Of a stretch of DNA of 64,000 nt, positions 24,623 through 32,688 are shown piece by piece (the first letter of the stretch is position 1; every line of letters starts with the position of its first letter). The notes under the pieces were generated by a model, which searched no databases, was not told the origin of the DNA, and saw nothing but the letters and a program-made list of their open reading frames with translations. The translations under genes and the position numbers were made by a program. Origin of the DNA: CAKSHC01 sp045594545 (GTDB lineage Bacteria > Bacillota > Clostridia > Oscillospirales > UMGS1783); the NCBI GenBank assembly GCA_045594545.1, contig JAZNYQ010000094.1, positions 1-64,000 on the forward strand. Reading direction: 5' to 3'.

Positions 24623-25353
24623 CGTCCCCTCCTCAGATATTCAATCAGATTTTTCCGAACCAGCGCGCTGCTGTACGGTTCATCGTCCAGCTCCACGTAA
24701 CCGTCCTTCTCCTTGATGTCCCACAAATAGTGCGCATCACTGCACGAGACCGCCACGCACCTGTCAAGCACATGGGCTTGTCGGTATTCCTCCTCCTTGG
24801 TTCCATCGTGGAATTCCACGCAGGTAAACTCAGGAAAGGTCGGGACCGTACCCAGGATGGATATGATGCCATTGGCTTCCCGATCAATATGCGCCGGATA
24901 GCACACACCGCCGAAATGCTCAACCAAGCCGGGGGCCTCTTCGAGCGAAACGGTAGTGGCGTTACTGAGCAGATCCGGATCTTCACCGATGATCTCGTCG
25001 TTTTCATCCATGATCCATTGCTCACCGAAAATATCCGTTCGGTTGGCGATCCGAATCCGACGTTTGTTGATCTCCTCATCGAACGCCATCGCCGCTTCCA
25101 ATGTCGGAAACAGGCAGACCATGTGAATATCTTCCGCCGTCGTCAGTTCCATGCCGGGAATCGGGATAATCCCGTGCTTGCGTGCCGCTTTGAAAAAGGC
25201 AGGACAGTTTCGGCAGGTATTATGATCGGTCAATGCCATGATCTGCAATCCGTTAAGCACTCCCATACCCACCAAATTGTTCGGTGTGTTTTCATTATCT
25301 CCGCAAGGAGACAGACAGGAATGAACGTGCAGATCGTAATAGTAGCGGTTCAT
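24619..25353 (-). CDS. PHP-domain phosphoesterase-like protein, hydrogenase operon
   Basis: A 244-residue PHP-fold protein. The metal-binding motifs are visible: DLHVHSCLSPCGD (7-19), ALTDHNTCRNCPAF (40-53), GMELTTAEDIHMVCLF (67-82), CYPAHIDR (about 151-158) and CSDAHYLWD near 202. All the usual His/Asp/Glu metal ligands are therefore kept. PHP proteins hydrolyse phosphoesters such as nucleotides or short nucleic acids. Its product inside a hydrogenase operon is unknown; turnover of a signalling nucleotide is one idea. The start overlaps the end of the DRTGG gene by four bases, and the end overlaps the ATPase gene likewise. Confidence 0.85.
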   Translation of the reverse strand: MNRYYYDLHVHSCLSPCGDNENTPNNLVGMGVLNGLQIMALTDHNTCRNCPAFFKAARKHGIIPIPGMELTTAEDIHMVCLFPTLEAAMAFDEEINKRRIRIANRTDIFGEQWIMDENDEIIGEDPDLLSNATTVSLEEAPGLVEHFGGVCYPAHIDREANGIISILGTVPTFPEFTCVEFHDGTKEEEYRQAHVLDRCVAVSCSDAHYLWDIKEKDGYVELDDEPYSSALVRKNLIEYLRRGR

Positions 25354-25676
25354 AGGTTCTGCGCCAGCATCAGCGCCGTCTCATAGGCACTGCGCTCGCT
25401 TACCAGAATATTGATTCCCTTAGCACTCGCTAACGCCTCAACCCCATCATCCGGCATAACGTTTTCTGCCAGAATAATACAGGCCGTATCCGCCAGCGTA
25501 GCCACCGCCACGATGTTGTTGTTGGACATGATGGTGATCCAAGCTTGATCGGCTTGCGCACGCCCCATGACCCAACTGAGAAGATCGCCGATGTAGACAC
25601 CGGTTATCTCACGCTCACCGTCGGGAAGTGCGACTGCCTTCAAATTGGTCTTTTGTATCAATTCGTTAACGGTCAC
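25350..25676 (-). CDS. DRTGG-domain protein 2, hydrogenase operon
   Basis: A 108-residue DRTGG-type domain, with GVYIGDLLSWVMGRAQADQAWIT and a C-terminal Rossmann-like half (GINILVSERSAYETALML). The start is a GTG at 25676, chosen because AGGAGGAGCAAG precedes it; it overlaps the HydS stop by 11 bases. DRTGG domains occur in HPr kinase and in CBS-containing proteins and may bind a small ligand or a phosphorylated partner. A second, similar protein (27408-27770) sits three genes upstream. It has no catalytic motif that I can see. Confidence 0.8.
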   Translation of the reverse strand: MTVNELIQKTNLKAVALPDGEREITGVYIGDLLSWVMGRAQADQAWITIMSNNNIVAVATLADTACIILAENVMPDDGVEALASAKGINILVSERSAYETALMLAQNL

Positions 25677-26955
25677 CTTGCTCCTCCTTCTGTGTGAGAT
25701 ATTGCTGTAACTTCTCACGCATGGTCAGTACACAATCGCTCATCTTGGCGGTTCCCCTCACCACATCCTCGGCAAACGCACGACAAGTCGGTGCACCGCA
25801 AGAGCCGCAATCCAACCCCGGCAACTGATTGCGCAAAGACTGGATATCGGCCAGCATACGCATGGACTTGGCCATGTTGTCGCTGAGCTGACTGATCGGC
25901 TGATACTCCGGTAATTCATCACAGAAATATTCTTCCGGAATATACTGCTGTTCAGGGGGAAGGAAGTTGCAGGATACCGGCATAAATCGCCGAAGTGCCT
26001 GCAAACGAGCTTTGGCAATGAATGGGTTTTGCACCGTCATGACTCCGCCCACGCAACCGCCGGTGCAGGCGTTGAGTTCCACAAACTCTACCTGCGGAAT
26101 GTTTCCGTTCTCGATCTGATCCAGAACACGGATGACATTCTCGATCCCGTCCGCCGCCAGATAATTGTCATTAAACAGCGCTGTTGACTCACCGCCGGAA
26201 GATGCCCAGCCGATTCCCATCATCCCCGACGAGGACAGGTCATCGATCTGGTCGGTGTATTTCATTTCATTGATCAACTGAAAATAGATATCGCTGATCG
26301 AAACCACCGCATCCACCTGACTCTTGTATTCTCCAAATCCGTTTTTTACATAACTGGCTTTGGCCGGACAGGGAGAAATAAAACAAACTCCGATTTCCTC
26401 GGGCTTAAACTCCGGATGCTCCTTCAAAGCCTTTTCCCGTGCCAGCTTCGCCGCCATTTCCATGGGGGGAAGCATATGTAACACGTTATCCTGCAAGGAA
26501 GGAAACCGAAGCGAGATCAGTCGGACAACCACCGGACACGCTGAACTGATGACCGGCTTTTTTACCCCTTCTGTATTGAGATACAGCCGAGTATAGGCCG
26601 AGACCATTTCTGCCGCCTTGGATACCTCGTACACATCGTCAAACCCGATGCGTAACAGTCCGTTAAGCACATAGTCTACATCATCCAAATTGTCAAACTG
26701 ACCGTAAAGACTGGGCGCCGGTAAGGCAATCTTCCATTTGAAAGCATCCATAGCGTCCAGTTTGCTGCATACCGCCTTTTTTGCTTTTTGTGGGCAGGTG
26801 CGGATACACTCGCCGCAATCAATGCAGCGCCCCTCGTTAATCACGGCCCGACCCTCTCGGATTCGGATCGCTTCGGTGGGGCAATGCCGCAGGCAGGTGG
26901 TGCAGCCGGTACACTTATGTGTGTCCAGAAACACGGAATGCTCATATGTATGCAT
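25666..26955 (-). CDS. Sensory-type [FeFe] hydrogenase-like protein (HydS family)
   Basis: A 429-residue iron-sulfur protein. Two ferredoxin clusters come first (CTGCTTCLRHCP and CIDCGECIRTCP). The H-cluster domain is degenerate in an ordered way: L1 is SSACP (137-141), where catalytic enzymes have TSCCP or TSCSP, L2 is SPCPAK (194-199), L3 is NACTGGCVGG (295-304). A C-terminal [4Fe-4S] domain has CGSCGAPTC plus a later cysteine (C383, C386, C391, C408). No PAS domain is present. This is the architecture of putative H2-sensing HydS proteins, in which a proton-relay cysteine is replaced. Start: the ATG at 26955 is preferred; an in-frame TTG at 26961 is an alternative. A role as H2 or redox sensor for the operon is inference. 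Confidence 0.87.
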   Translation of the reverse strand: MHTYEHSVFLDTHKCTGCTTCLRHCPTEAIRIREGRAVINEGRCIDCGECIRTCPQKAKKAVCSKLDAMDAFKWKIALPAPSLYGQFDNLDDVDYVLNGLLRIGFDDVYEVSKAAEMVSAYTRLYLNTEGVKKPVISSACPVVVRLISLRFPSLQDNVLHMLPPMEMAAKLAREKALKEHPEFKPEEIGVCFISPCPAKASYVKNGFGEYKSQVDAVVSISDIYFQLINEMKYTDQIDDLSSSGMMGIGWASSGGESTALFNDNYLAADGIENVIRVLDQIENGNIPQVEFVELNACTGGCVGGVMTVQNPFIAKARLQALRRFMPVSCNFLPPEQQYIPEEYFCDELPEYQPISQLSDNMAKSMRMLADIQSLRNQLPGLDCGSCGAPTCRAFAEDVVRGTAKMSDCVLTMREKLQQYLTQKEEQGDR

Positions 26956-26985
26956 ATACAACTACCTACCTGTTTATCATCGAGG

Positions 26986-27411
26986 TTATTCCAGATTGAC
27001 ACGCATGGTAATGCGTGTTCCCTTTCCAACCTCCGATTCGATCTCCATATGATCGGTATATCGCTTCATGTTCGGCAGACCCATGCCGGCGCCAAAACCA
27101 AGCGATCGAATGTTATCAGGTGCCGTGGAGAATCCGGCCTGCATGGCTTGATCGATATCGGCAATACCGGGACCTTTATCTTCCAGTATGATCTCAATGG
27201 CCTCTTCATTGACCCGAACCTCGGCATGACCGCCACCGGCATGAATGACCATATTGATCTCACCCTCATACATCGCAATAGACACCCGACGGATCATCTC
27301 CGGCGGAAGCCCTAATTGCCGCAGATTCTTTTTGATCTGCACCGATGCCTGACCGGCCGAAGTGAAATTCTCACCATCGACATCAAAGTGAAAGACCAGC
27401 CCTTCACTCAT
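26986..27411 (-). CDS. Anti-sigma-factor-like HATPase (RsbW type), hydrogenase operon
   Basis: A 141-residue stand-alone GHKL ATPase. The N box is YEGEINMVIHAGG, the G1 box LEDKGPGIADID, and FGAGMGLPNMKRY is the G2 region. Size and layout are those of anti-sigma serine kinases such as RsbW/SpoIIAB, or of stand-alone ATPases of HydS clusters. It lies between DRTGG protein 1 and HydS and overlaps the former by four bases. The operon thus carries two different stand-alone ATPases. A serine-kinase role acting on a neighbour is inference. Confidence 0.83.
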   Translation of the reverse strand: MSEGLVFHFDVDGENFTSAGQASVQIKKNLRQLGLPPEMIRRVSIAMYEGEINMVIHAGGGHAEVRVNEEAIEIILEDKGPGIADIDQAMQAGFSTAPDNIRSLGFGAGMGLPNMKRYTDHMEIESEVGKGTRITMRVNLE

Positions 27412-27770
27412 GACTGCACCCTCTTGACCTTGTTACCGACAAGGCCGTTGCTGTAAAGAATACCGCAGGCTTCATACATGCGTTTCTTTGTGGCCAACAC
27501 CACAATGCCGCACTCCTGAGCCAAGCGCACCATTTCCGGCGTCGGCTCCTTGGCACGGACAAATACGATACAACGCATGTCCATCATTTCAGCCGTGCGA
27601 ATCACCTGTGCATTGACAAGCCCCGTCAGCAATACCGCCTGATCCTTGACATACGCCAAAACATCACTCATCATATCGCTGCCGCAAGCCGAATACACAT
27701 GATCGCCCAACCGATCCTCGCCCGAGATCACACGGGCTTCCAGAAGTTCCTGTATTGTACAGATCTTCAT
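27408..27770 (-). CDS. DRTGG-domain protein 1, hydrogenase operon
   Basis: A 120-residue DRTGG-type protein: IQELLEARVISGEDRLGDHVYSACGSDMMSDVLAY at the start, then LTGLVNAQVIRTAEMMDMRCIVFVRAKEP and VVLATKKRMYEACGILY. The general layout parallels DRTGG protein 2 (both end in a short strand-helix unit with a T/S-x-R/K-x-x-x-Y/A-E pattern), but the sequences differ widely. It lies directly after the NuoE-like gene (15-base gap) and overlaps the RsbW-like ATPase by four bases. Ligand unknown. Confidence 0.8.
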   Translation of the reverse strand: MKICTIQELLEARVISGEDRLGDHVYSACGSDMMSDVLAYVKDQAVLLTGLVNAQVIRTAEMMDMRCIVFVRAKEPTPEMVRLAQECGIVVLATKKRMYEACGILYSNGLVGNKVKRVQS

Positions 27771-27785
27771 ACAGTCGTCATCCTC

Positions 27786-28283
27786 TTAGTCGGCGTATTT
27801 AGCCAGAATGTCATCCACATCATCAACCGTCAAACGGCCGTAAACTTCACCGTTGATGGTCAGAACCGGAGCCAGACCGCAGGCACCGATGCAACGGCAG
27901 GCAACCAGAGAGAATTTTCCGTCCGGCGTGCATTCCCCGTTGGCAATGCCCAGTCTTTCGCTCAGGCGATTAAAGATATCGCCGGATCCCTTAACATAAC
28001 AGGCCGTACCCAAGCAAACCGAGATCTCGTATTTGCCCTTGGGCTGAGTCGAGAAGAAAGAGTAGAAGGTAACTACCCCATATACCTCTTCCAGCGACAC
28101 ATCCAGTCCCTCTGCAACAGCAATCTGTACTTCCAAAGGCAGATATCCGTAAATATCCTGCGCCTTCTTCAGCACCTGAACCAGAGCACCGGGAACTTCC
28201 TTGTAGTCCGCCAGTATCTGGTTGAGCTGATTGCGCTTTTCAGGACTGTCCTGAAAAGGGATCGATTCGTACTTGTTTTTCAT
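27786..28283 (-). CDS. NuoE-like [2Fe-2S] hydrogenase subunit (HydC/HndA type)
   Basis: A 165-residue subunit with the N-terminal helical region YKEVPGALVQVLKKAQDIYGYLP and a thioredoxin-like [2Fe-2S] domain: VCLGTACYVKG and ACRCIGACGLAPV supply the cysteines. It carries electrons between NADH dehydrogenase-like and catalytic subunits. It is the first gene of the operon, 15 bases before DRTGG protein 1, and starts at an ATG behind AAGGAGGAG. Length and motifs are normal for the family. Five regulatory-looking genes separate it from HndB, although in many genomes these subunits are adjacent. Confidence 0.93.
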   Translation of the reverse strand: MKNKYESIPFQDSPEKRNQLNQILADYKEVPGALVQVLKKAQDIYGYLPLEVQIAVAEGLDVSLEEVYGVVTFYSFFSTQPKGKYEISVCLGTACYVKGSGDIFNRLSERLGIANGECTPDGKFSLVACRCIGACGLAPVLTINGEVYGRLTVDDVDDILAKYAD

Positions 28284-28303
28284 TGTGTAAACTCCTCCTT
28301 GTA

Positions 28304-28398
28304 TTAATCGATCATATTGATTAAAAAACTGTAAGAGGTGATGTGCAAATGGCGCACCTCACCTCCATTAGTATATATTATTTTTATTTATTTGTAAA
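28304..28398 (-). promoter_or_regulatory. Promoter and structured 5' leader of the hydrogenase operon
   Basis: Minus strand TTTACA (28393-28398), 17 bases, TATACT (28370-28375). A 12-bp stem with one mismatch (28335-28346 with 28354-28365) begins at about the first transcribed base and is followed, six bases on, by TTTTTT, so it resembles an attenuator or a 5' stability hairpin. A second inverted repeat, TTAATC-N9-GATTAA (28304-28324), lies between it and the ribosome-binding site. The promoter is clear; the regulatory role of the repeats is inference. Confidence 0.7.
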
Positions 28399-28414
28399 TA
28401 GATAAAACGCATTA

Positions 28415-28457
28415 AAATGCGGGATATTTGCATATTTTCGACAAATATCCCGCATTT
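28415..28457 (-). terminator. Terminator of the ABC exporter operon
   Basis: A perfect 16-bp stem (28415-28430 with 28442-28457) with an 11-base loop lies directly before the stop codon of the second exporter gene. As transcribed on the minus strand it is followed by a short AT-rich tail with T runs. Confidence 0.75.
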
Positions 28458-28458
28458 C

Positions 28459-30369
28459 TTATTCCAATTCAAATGCGCCGGTATACAATTGATGATATGT
28501 GCCCTTAGCCGCAATCAGATCGGCATGACTTCCCCGCTCTATAATTCGTCCATGATCCAACACCATGATCACATCCGAATCCATAACGGTAGACAAACGG
28601 TGCGCAATAACAAACACCGTACGCCCTTCCATCAGTTTATCCATACCCCTTGCCACGATTGACTCAGTACGGGTATCGATCGACGAGGTTGCCTCATCCA
28701 TGATCAATACCGGCGGATCGGCAACCGCCGCCCGCGCAATGGCAATCATCTGCCTTTGCCCCTGCGAAAGGTTGGCACCGTTGTTGGTCAGTTCGGTATC
28801 ATAACCGTTGGGTAATCGGCTGATAAAATCATCCGCACCCACAAGAGCGGCCGCCTGCCGACACTCATCATCCGTCGCATCCAGACGCCCGTAACGGATA
28901 TTCTCCATCACCGATCCGGTAAACAGATTGGTCTCCTGCAACACGATACCCAAACTGCGCCGCAGATCATTCTTCTTGATCTTATTGATATTGATGCCGT
29001 CATAGCGAATCTTACCGTCCTCAATATCATAGAAACGGTTGATCAAATTGGTAATTGTAGTCTTACCTGCACCCGTCGCCCCAACAAAGGCCACCTTCTG
29101 CCCCGGCTTGGCATACACCGAAACATCATGCAATACAGGTTTACCTTCTTCGTAGGAGAAATCCACCTTTTCCAACACCACATCACCCGCTAACGGGGTG
29201 TATGTCACACTTCCGTCATGATGCGGATGACGCCACGCCCAAGCACCGGTGCGTTCATGGCTTTCGGTAATATTCCCCCTGTCATCCACAGCGGCATTAA
29301 CCAGCGTAACATAACCCTCATCGGTTTCCGCCTGCTGATCCATTAGGGCAAAGACACGGGAAGCCCCTGCCATACCCATCGCAATATGATTGATCTGTTG
29401 CGAAACCTGATTGATATTACCCGTAAACTGCTTGGTCATGTTCAAAAACGGAACAATAATGCTGATCTGGAAAGGCAACCCCGAAATGCTGAGATTGGAT
29501 GCGCCGGTCAGCAAGAACAAACCGCCCGCAATCGCAATGATCACATACATAATGTTGCCCAGATTCATAATGATGGGACCCAGCATATTGGCATAAGAAT
29601 GAGCACGGGAACTGTCCTCATAAAGGGTATGATTCAGTCGATCAAAATCGGCACTGCTCTGCTTTTCCCGACAGAAGACTTTAACTACCTTCTGCCCGTT
29701 CATCATCTCCTGAATATACCCTTCCATCGCACCCGTGGAGCGCTGTTGCCGTATAAAATACTTGGCCGAACCGCCGCCCACTTTACGGGCAACCATGCTC
29801 ATAACCACTACACCCACGAGCATCAACAGCGTCAGCCATACGCTGTAGTAGATCATGATGGAAAAGACGCTGATCACCACAACACTCGCCTGCAACAGCG
29901 AAGGAATGGACTGGGAAACCAACTGGCGAAGCGTATCAATATCATTGGTGTAATAACTCATGATATCGCCGTGTTTATGGGTATCAAAAAACTTAATGGG
30001 CAGATTTTGCATCCCTTCAAACATGGCGCAACGCATTTTGCTTAAAAATCCTTGCGTCATATACGCCATCAACTGCGACTGCAAAGTCACACAAACAATG
30101 GAAACGCTGTACAAAGCAATCAGAATACCGATCAGCGGTAAAATTTCCTTGGATGCTGTCGCCCAATCCCGACTGATATACCACTGCTCAATGATAGCAA
30201 TGACACGCTGGGTAAAGGTGGCCGGCACAGCCGCCGTAACAGCCGAAAAGATAATACAAACAATGGCTAACGGGAACAAAACCGGATAGGACTTCATTAA
30301 CATCTTTAACGTCCGCCCCATGGTACCCTTTGTCGGAGCGGGACGCCTCATGCCTTTATTCTTCATCAT
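28459..30369 (-). CDS. ABC exporter, TMD-NBD subunit 2 (canonical Walker B)
   Basis: A 636-residue half-transporter: six transmembrane helices (about 30-340) followed by an ATPase domain with Walker A GATGAGKTT, a variant signature LSQGQ, Walker B VLIMDEATSSID with the catalytic glutamate, and the H-loop IAHRLST. About 40 extra residues (EGYVTLV to the VTYTPL region) link membrane and ATPase domains. The start at 30369 follows GGAGGTGACGGCC and overlaps the partner gene by 14 bases. With that partner it should form a heterodimeric exporter of the BmrCD/TM287-288 type. Drug, peptide or lipid export is possible; nothing nearby settles it. Confidence 0.9.
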   Translation of the reverse strand: MMKNKGMRRPAPTKGTMGRTLKMLMKSYPVLFPLAIVCIIFSAVTAAVPATFTQRVIAIIEQWYISRDWATASKEILPLIGILIALYSVSIVCVTLQSQLMAYMTQGFLSKMRCAMFEGMQNLPIKFFDTHKHGDIMSYYTNDIDTLRQLVSQSIPSLLQASVVVISVFSIMIYYSVWLTLLMLVGVVVMSMVARKVGGGSAKYFIRQQRSTGAMEGYIQEMMNGQKVVKVFCREKQSSADFDRLNHTLYEDSSRAHSYANMLGPIIMNLGNIMYVIIAIAGGLFLLTGASNLSISGLPFQISIIVPFLNMTKQFTGNINQVSQQINHIAMGMAGASRVFALMDQQAETDEGYVTLVNAAVDDRGNITESHERTGAWAWRHPHHDGSVTYTPLAGDVVLEKVDFSYEEGKPVLHDVSVYAKPGQKVAFVGATGAGKTTITNLINRFYDIEDGKIRYDGININKIKKNDLRRSLGIVLQETNLFTGSVMENIRYGRLDATDDECRQAAALVGADDFISRLPNGYDTELTNNGANLSQGQRQMIAIARAAVADPPVLIMDEATSSIDTRTESIVARGMDKLMEGRTVFVIAHRLSTVMDSDVIMVLDHGRIIERGSHADLIAAKGTYHQLYTGAFELE

Positions 30370-32104
30370 GGCCGTCACCTCCGTTGGTCTGCTGCTCATA
30401 CACTTCCCGATAAATCTCACTGCTTGCCAGCAATTCTTCATGCTTGCCCGACGCTACGATCGATCCGTTGTCCATCACCAAAATCAGATCAGCATCCTGC
30501 ACCGAAGCCACGCGCTGCGCAATAATAATCTTTGTTGTATCCGGAATATACTCCTTAAATCCCGCACGAATCAAAGCATCCGTCTTGGTATCCACCGCAC
30601 TGGTCGAGTCGTCCAAAATGAGAATTTTCGGCTTTTTCAGCAAGGCACGGGCAATGCACAGGCGCTGTTTCTGTCCGCCCGATACATTGGTGCCGCCCTG
30701 CTCAATATGGGTGTCGTATCCATCAGGGAAAGAACGGATAAAGTCATCCGCCTGCGCCAAGCGGCAAGCCTCCACCATTTCCTCGTCGGTCGCATTCTCA
30801 TTGCCCCAACGCAGATTCTCCTTGATCGTACCCGAAAACAGCAAATTCTTTTGCAACACCATCGAAACGGCATCCCGCAGCACCTTAATGTCATATTGGC
30901 GCACGTCCACACCGCCAACCCTGACCACACCCTCGGTCACATCATACAGTCGCGGAATCAACTGCACTAAGGTCGATTTGCTCGAACCCGTACCGCCCAA
31001 AATACCGACGGTCATGCCCGAACGAATATGCAAGTCCACATCTTCCAAAGCAAACCGCTTGGCCTTGGCTGAATACTTAAACCGTACATTTTCAAAATCG
31101 ATCGAGCCGTCAGCCACCGCCATGACCGGATTTTCGGGGTTATCCAATGTCGATTCTTCCGACAGGATCTCACCGATACGCTTGATCGACTCGGCCGACA
31201 TGGTCAGCATCACATAGATCATCGACAGCATCATCAAACTCATCAAAATCTGCACGCCATAGGTAAGCATGGCTGAAATCTGCCCGACATCAATATTTTG
31301 TCCTCCGCCCTGAATAACCAAACGCGAACCCACCAGCAGCACAAACACCATGTTAAAATACATGCAAATCTGCATCAGCGGCGTATTAAGTGCTACAATA
31401 CGCTCCGCCTTGGTAAAATCCTTGCGAATATTATCCGAAGCCTTAGCAAATTTCTGCTTCTCGTAGTCTTCACGGGAAAAACCCTTGACCACGCGCATAC
31501 CCCGCACATTTTCTTCAATGGATTCGTTGAGACGGTCATACTTCTTGAACACGGCACGAAATGCCGGCATGGCAAACTTGGCAATGAGCAGTAATCCCAT
31601 CACCAAAACCGGCACCACCACAATAAAGGTAGCCGCCAGCCAACCGCCCATAATAAAGGCCATCACTACCGCAAATATCAGCATCAGAGGCGAACGAATG
31701 GCCGTACGAATCACCATCATGTAGGACATCTGCACGTGCTGAATATCGGTGGTCAGACGCGTCACCAAGGATGCCGAAGAAAACTTATCAATGTTTTCAA
31801 AACTGTAGGTCTGAATCTTGTGGAACATATCGCCACGCACGTTCTTGGCAAACCCCGCCGCCGCCTTGGAACAGGTATATCCGCCAACACCGCCGCAAGT
31901 CAAAGAAATCAGCGCCATTCCTACCAAGATCAGCCCCGTCACAATCACCTCTTCAATCGGTGCATTGGCCTTGATACTGTTGACAAGATTGGCCGTAATA
32001 AACGGAATCGCAACCTCGATCCCCACCTCTAACACCATCAACGCAAAGGTGATAAAGGTCGGCTTTTTATACTCTCTTACACAGGCAAGCAATCGCTTAT
32101 ACAT
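30356..32104 (-). CDS. ABC exporter, TMD-NBD subunit 1 (degenerate Walker B)
   Basis: A 582-residue half-transporter with six transmembrane helices and an ATPase domain. Walker A reads GGTGSSKSTL, where a usual glycine is serine. The signature is the canonical VSGGQ, and Walker B is ILILDDSTSAVD, with aspartate in place of the catalytic glutamate. In heterodimeric exporters this subunit, paired with the variant signature of its partner, forms the non-hydrolysing ATP site. The partner's LSQGQ fits exactly. First gene of a two-gene operon; GGTGG precedes the ATG. Confidence 0.9.
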   Translation of the reverse strand: MYKRLLACVREYKKPTFITFALMVLEVGIEVAIPFITANLVNSIKANAPIEEVIVTGLILVGMALISLTCGGVGGYTCSKAAAGFAKNVRGDMFHKIQTYSFENIDKFSSASLVTRLTTDIQHVQMSYMMVIRTAIRSPLMLIFAVVMAFIMGGWLAATFIVVVPVLVMGLLLIAKFAMPAFRAVFKKYDRLNESIEENVRGMRVVKGFSREDYEKQKFAKASDNIRKDFTKAERIVALNTPLMQICMYFNMVFVLLVGSRLVIQGGGQNIDVGQISAMLTYGVQILMSLMMLSMIYVMLTMSAESIKRIGEILSEESTLDNPENPVMAVADGSIDFENVRFKYSAKAKRFALEDVDLHIRSGMTVGILGGTGSSKSTLVQLIPRLYDVTEGVVRVGGVDVRQYDIKVLRDAVSMVLQKNLLFSGTIKENLRWGNENATDEEMVEACRLAQADDFIRSFPDGYDTHIEQGGTNVSGGQKQRLCIARALLKKPKILILDDSTSAVDTKTDALIRAGFKEYIPDTTKIIIAQRVASVQDADLILVMDNGSIVASGKHEELLASSEIYREVYEQQTNGGDGHDEE

Positions 32105-32190
32105 TATGCCACCCTTTCTATCCGGAAATCACTTTAATATATCCATTATAATACTTATATCTTTTAATATCAAATGATTTTTTTGTGAAC

Positions 32191-32232
32191 AAAAAAGAGG
32201 GCTTAGTTTTACACTAAGTCCTCTCTCTTTTT
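32191..32232 (-). terminator. Terminator of the Crp/Fnr-ybaK unit
   Basis: GAGGGCTTAG (32197-32206) pairs with CTAAGTCCTC (32214-32223) with one G-T pair; the minus strand then reads TTTTTTG. The YbaK stop codon lies in the loop. Confidence 0.8.
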
Positions 32233-32688
32233 ACAAACATCCACCCACCCTAACGGCTTAGCCAACAGCTCCAACTCCATAAGAGATAACTCAATGGCAC
32301 TGTTGCCGCTTCCGCAAGCGGGAAACACCGTTTCAAACCGACGAAGCGATTCATCCAAATACACCGCCACGCCCTCATTGACCGCAAACGGACACACTCC
32401 GCCTACCGCATGACCGATCAGCGTTTCGGCCTGTTCGTACGACAGCATCTTCGCTTTGCAATGAAATGTAGCCTTATACTTGGGATTGTCGATCTTGACA
32501 TCACCCGCCGTCACGATCAAAATCGGTCCGGACTCCGTCATAAAAGAAAGCGTTTTGGCGATCCTACATTCCTCGCATCCCAGCGCCTGTGCCGCCAAGG
32601 CGACCGTCGCGCTGGATACATCAAACTCTATGATACGATCTGAAAATCCTTGCGTTGCAAAATATCCCCGTACCTTTTCAATGGACAT
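32209..32688 (-). CDS. YbaK/EbsC-family aminoacyl-tRNA deacylase
   Basis: A 159-residue protein of the YbaK/ProX editing fold. Landmarks are AQALGCEECRIAKTLSF with the conserved lysine, LIVTAGDVKIDNPKYK, the GHAVGGVCPFAVNEGV loop and GSGNSAIELS near the C-terminus. Members remove wrongly attached amino acids (cysteine, alanine or serine) from tRNA in trans. The start at 32688 has GGAGG; it overlaps the Crp/Fnr gene by 11 bases, so the pair is co-transcribed. The stop codon sits inside the terminator loop. Confidence 0.9.
   Translation of the reverse strand: MSIEKVRGYFATQGFSDRIIEFDVSSATVALAAQALGCEECRIAKTLSFMTESGPILIVTAGDVKIDNPKYKATFHCKAKMLSYEQAETLIGHAVGGVCPFAVNEGVAVYLDESLRRFETVFPACGSGNSAIELSLMELELLAKPLGWVDVCKKREDLV

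Noticed and set aside
28304..28324. TTAATC-N9-GATTAA considered as a Rex operator
   Set aside because: Rex sites follow TTGTTAA-N6-TTAACAA; spacing and half-sites do not fit. Kept only as an inverted repeat of unknown use.
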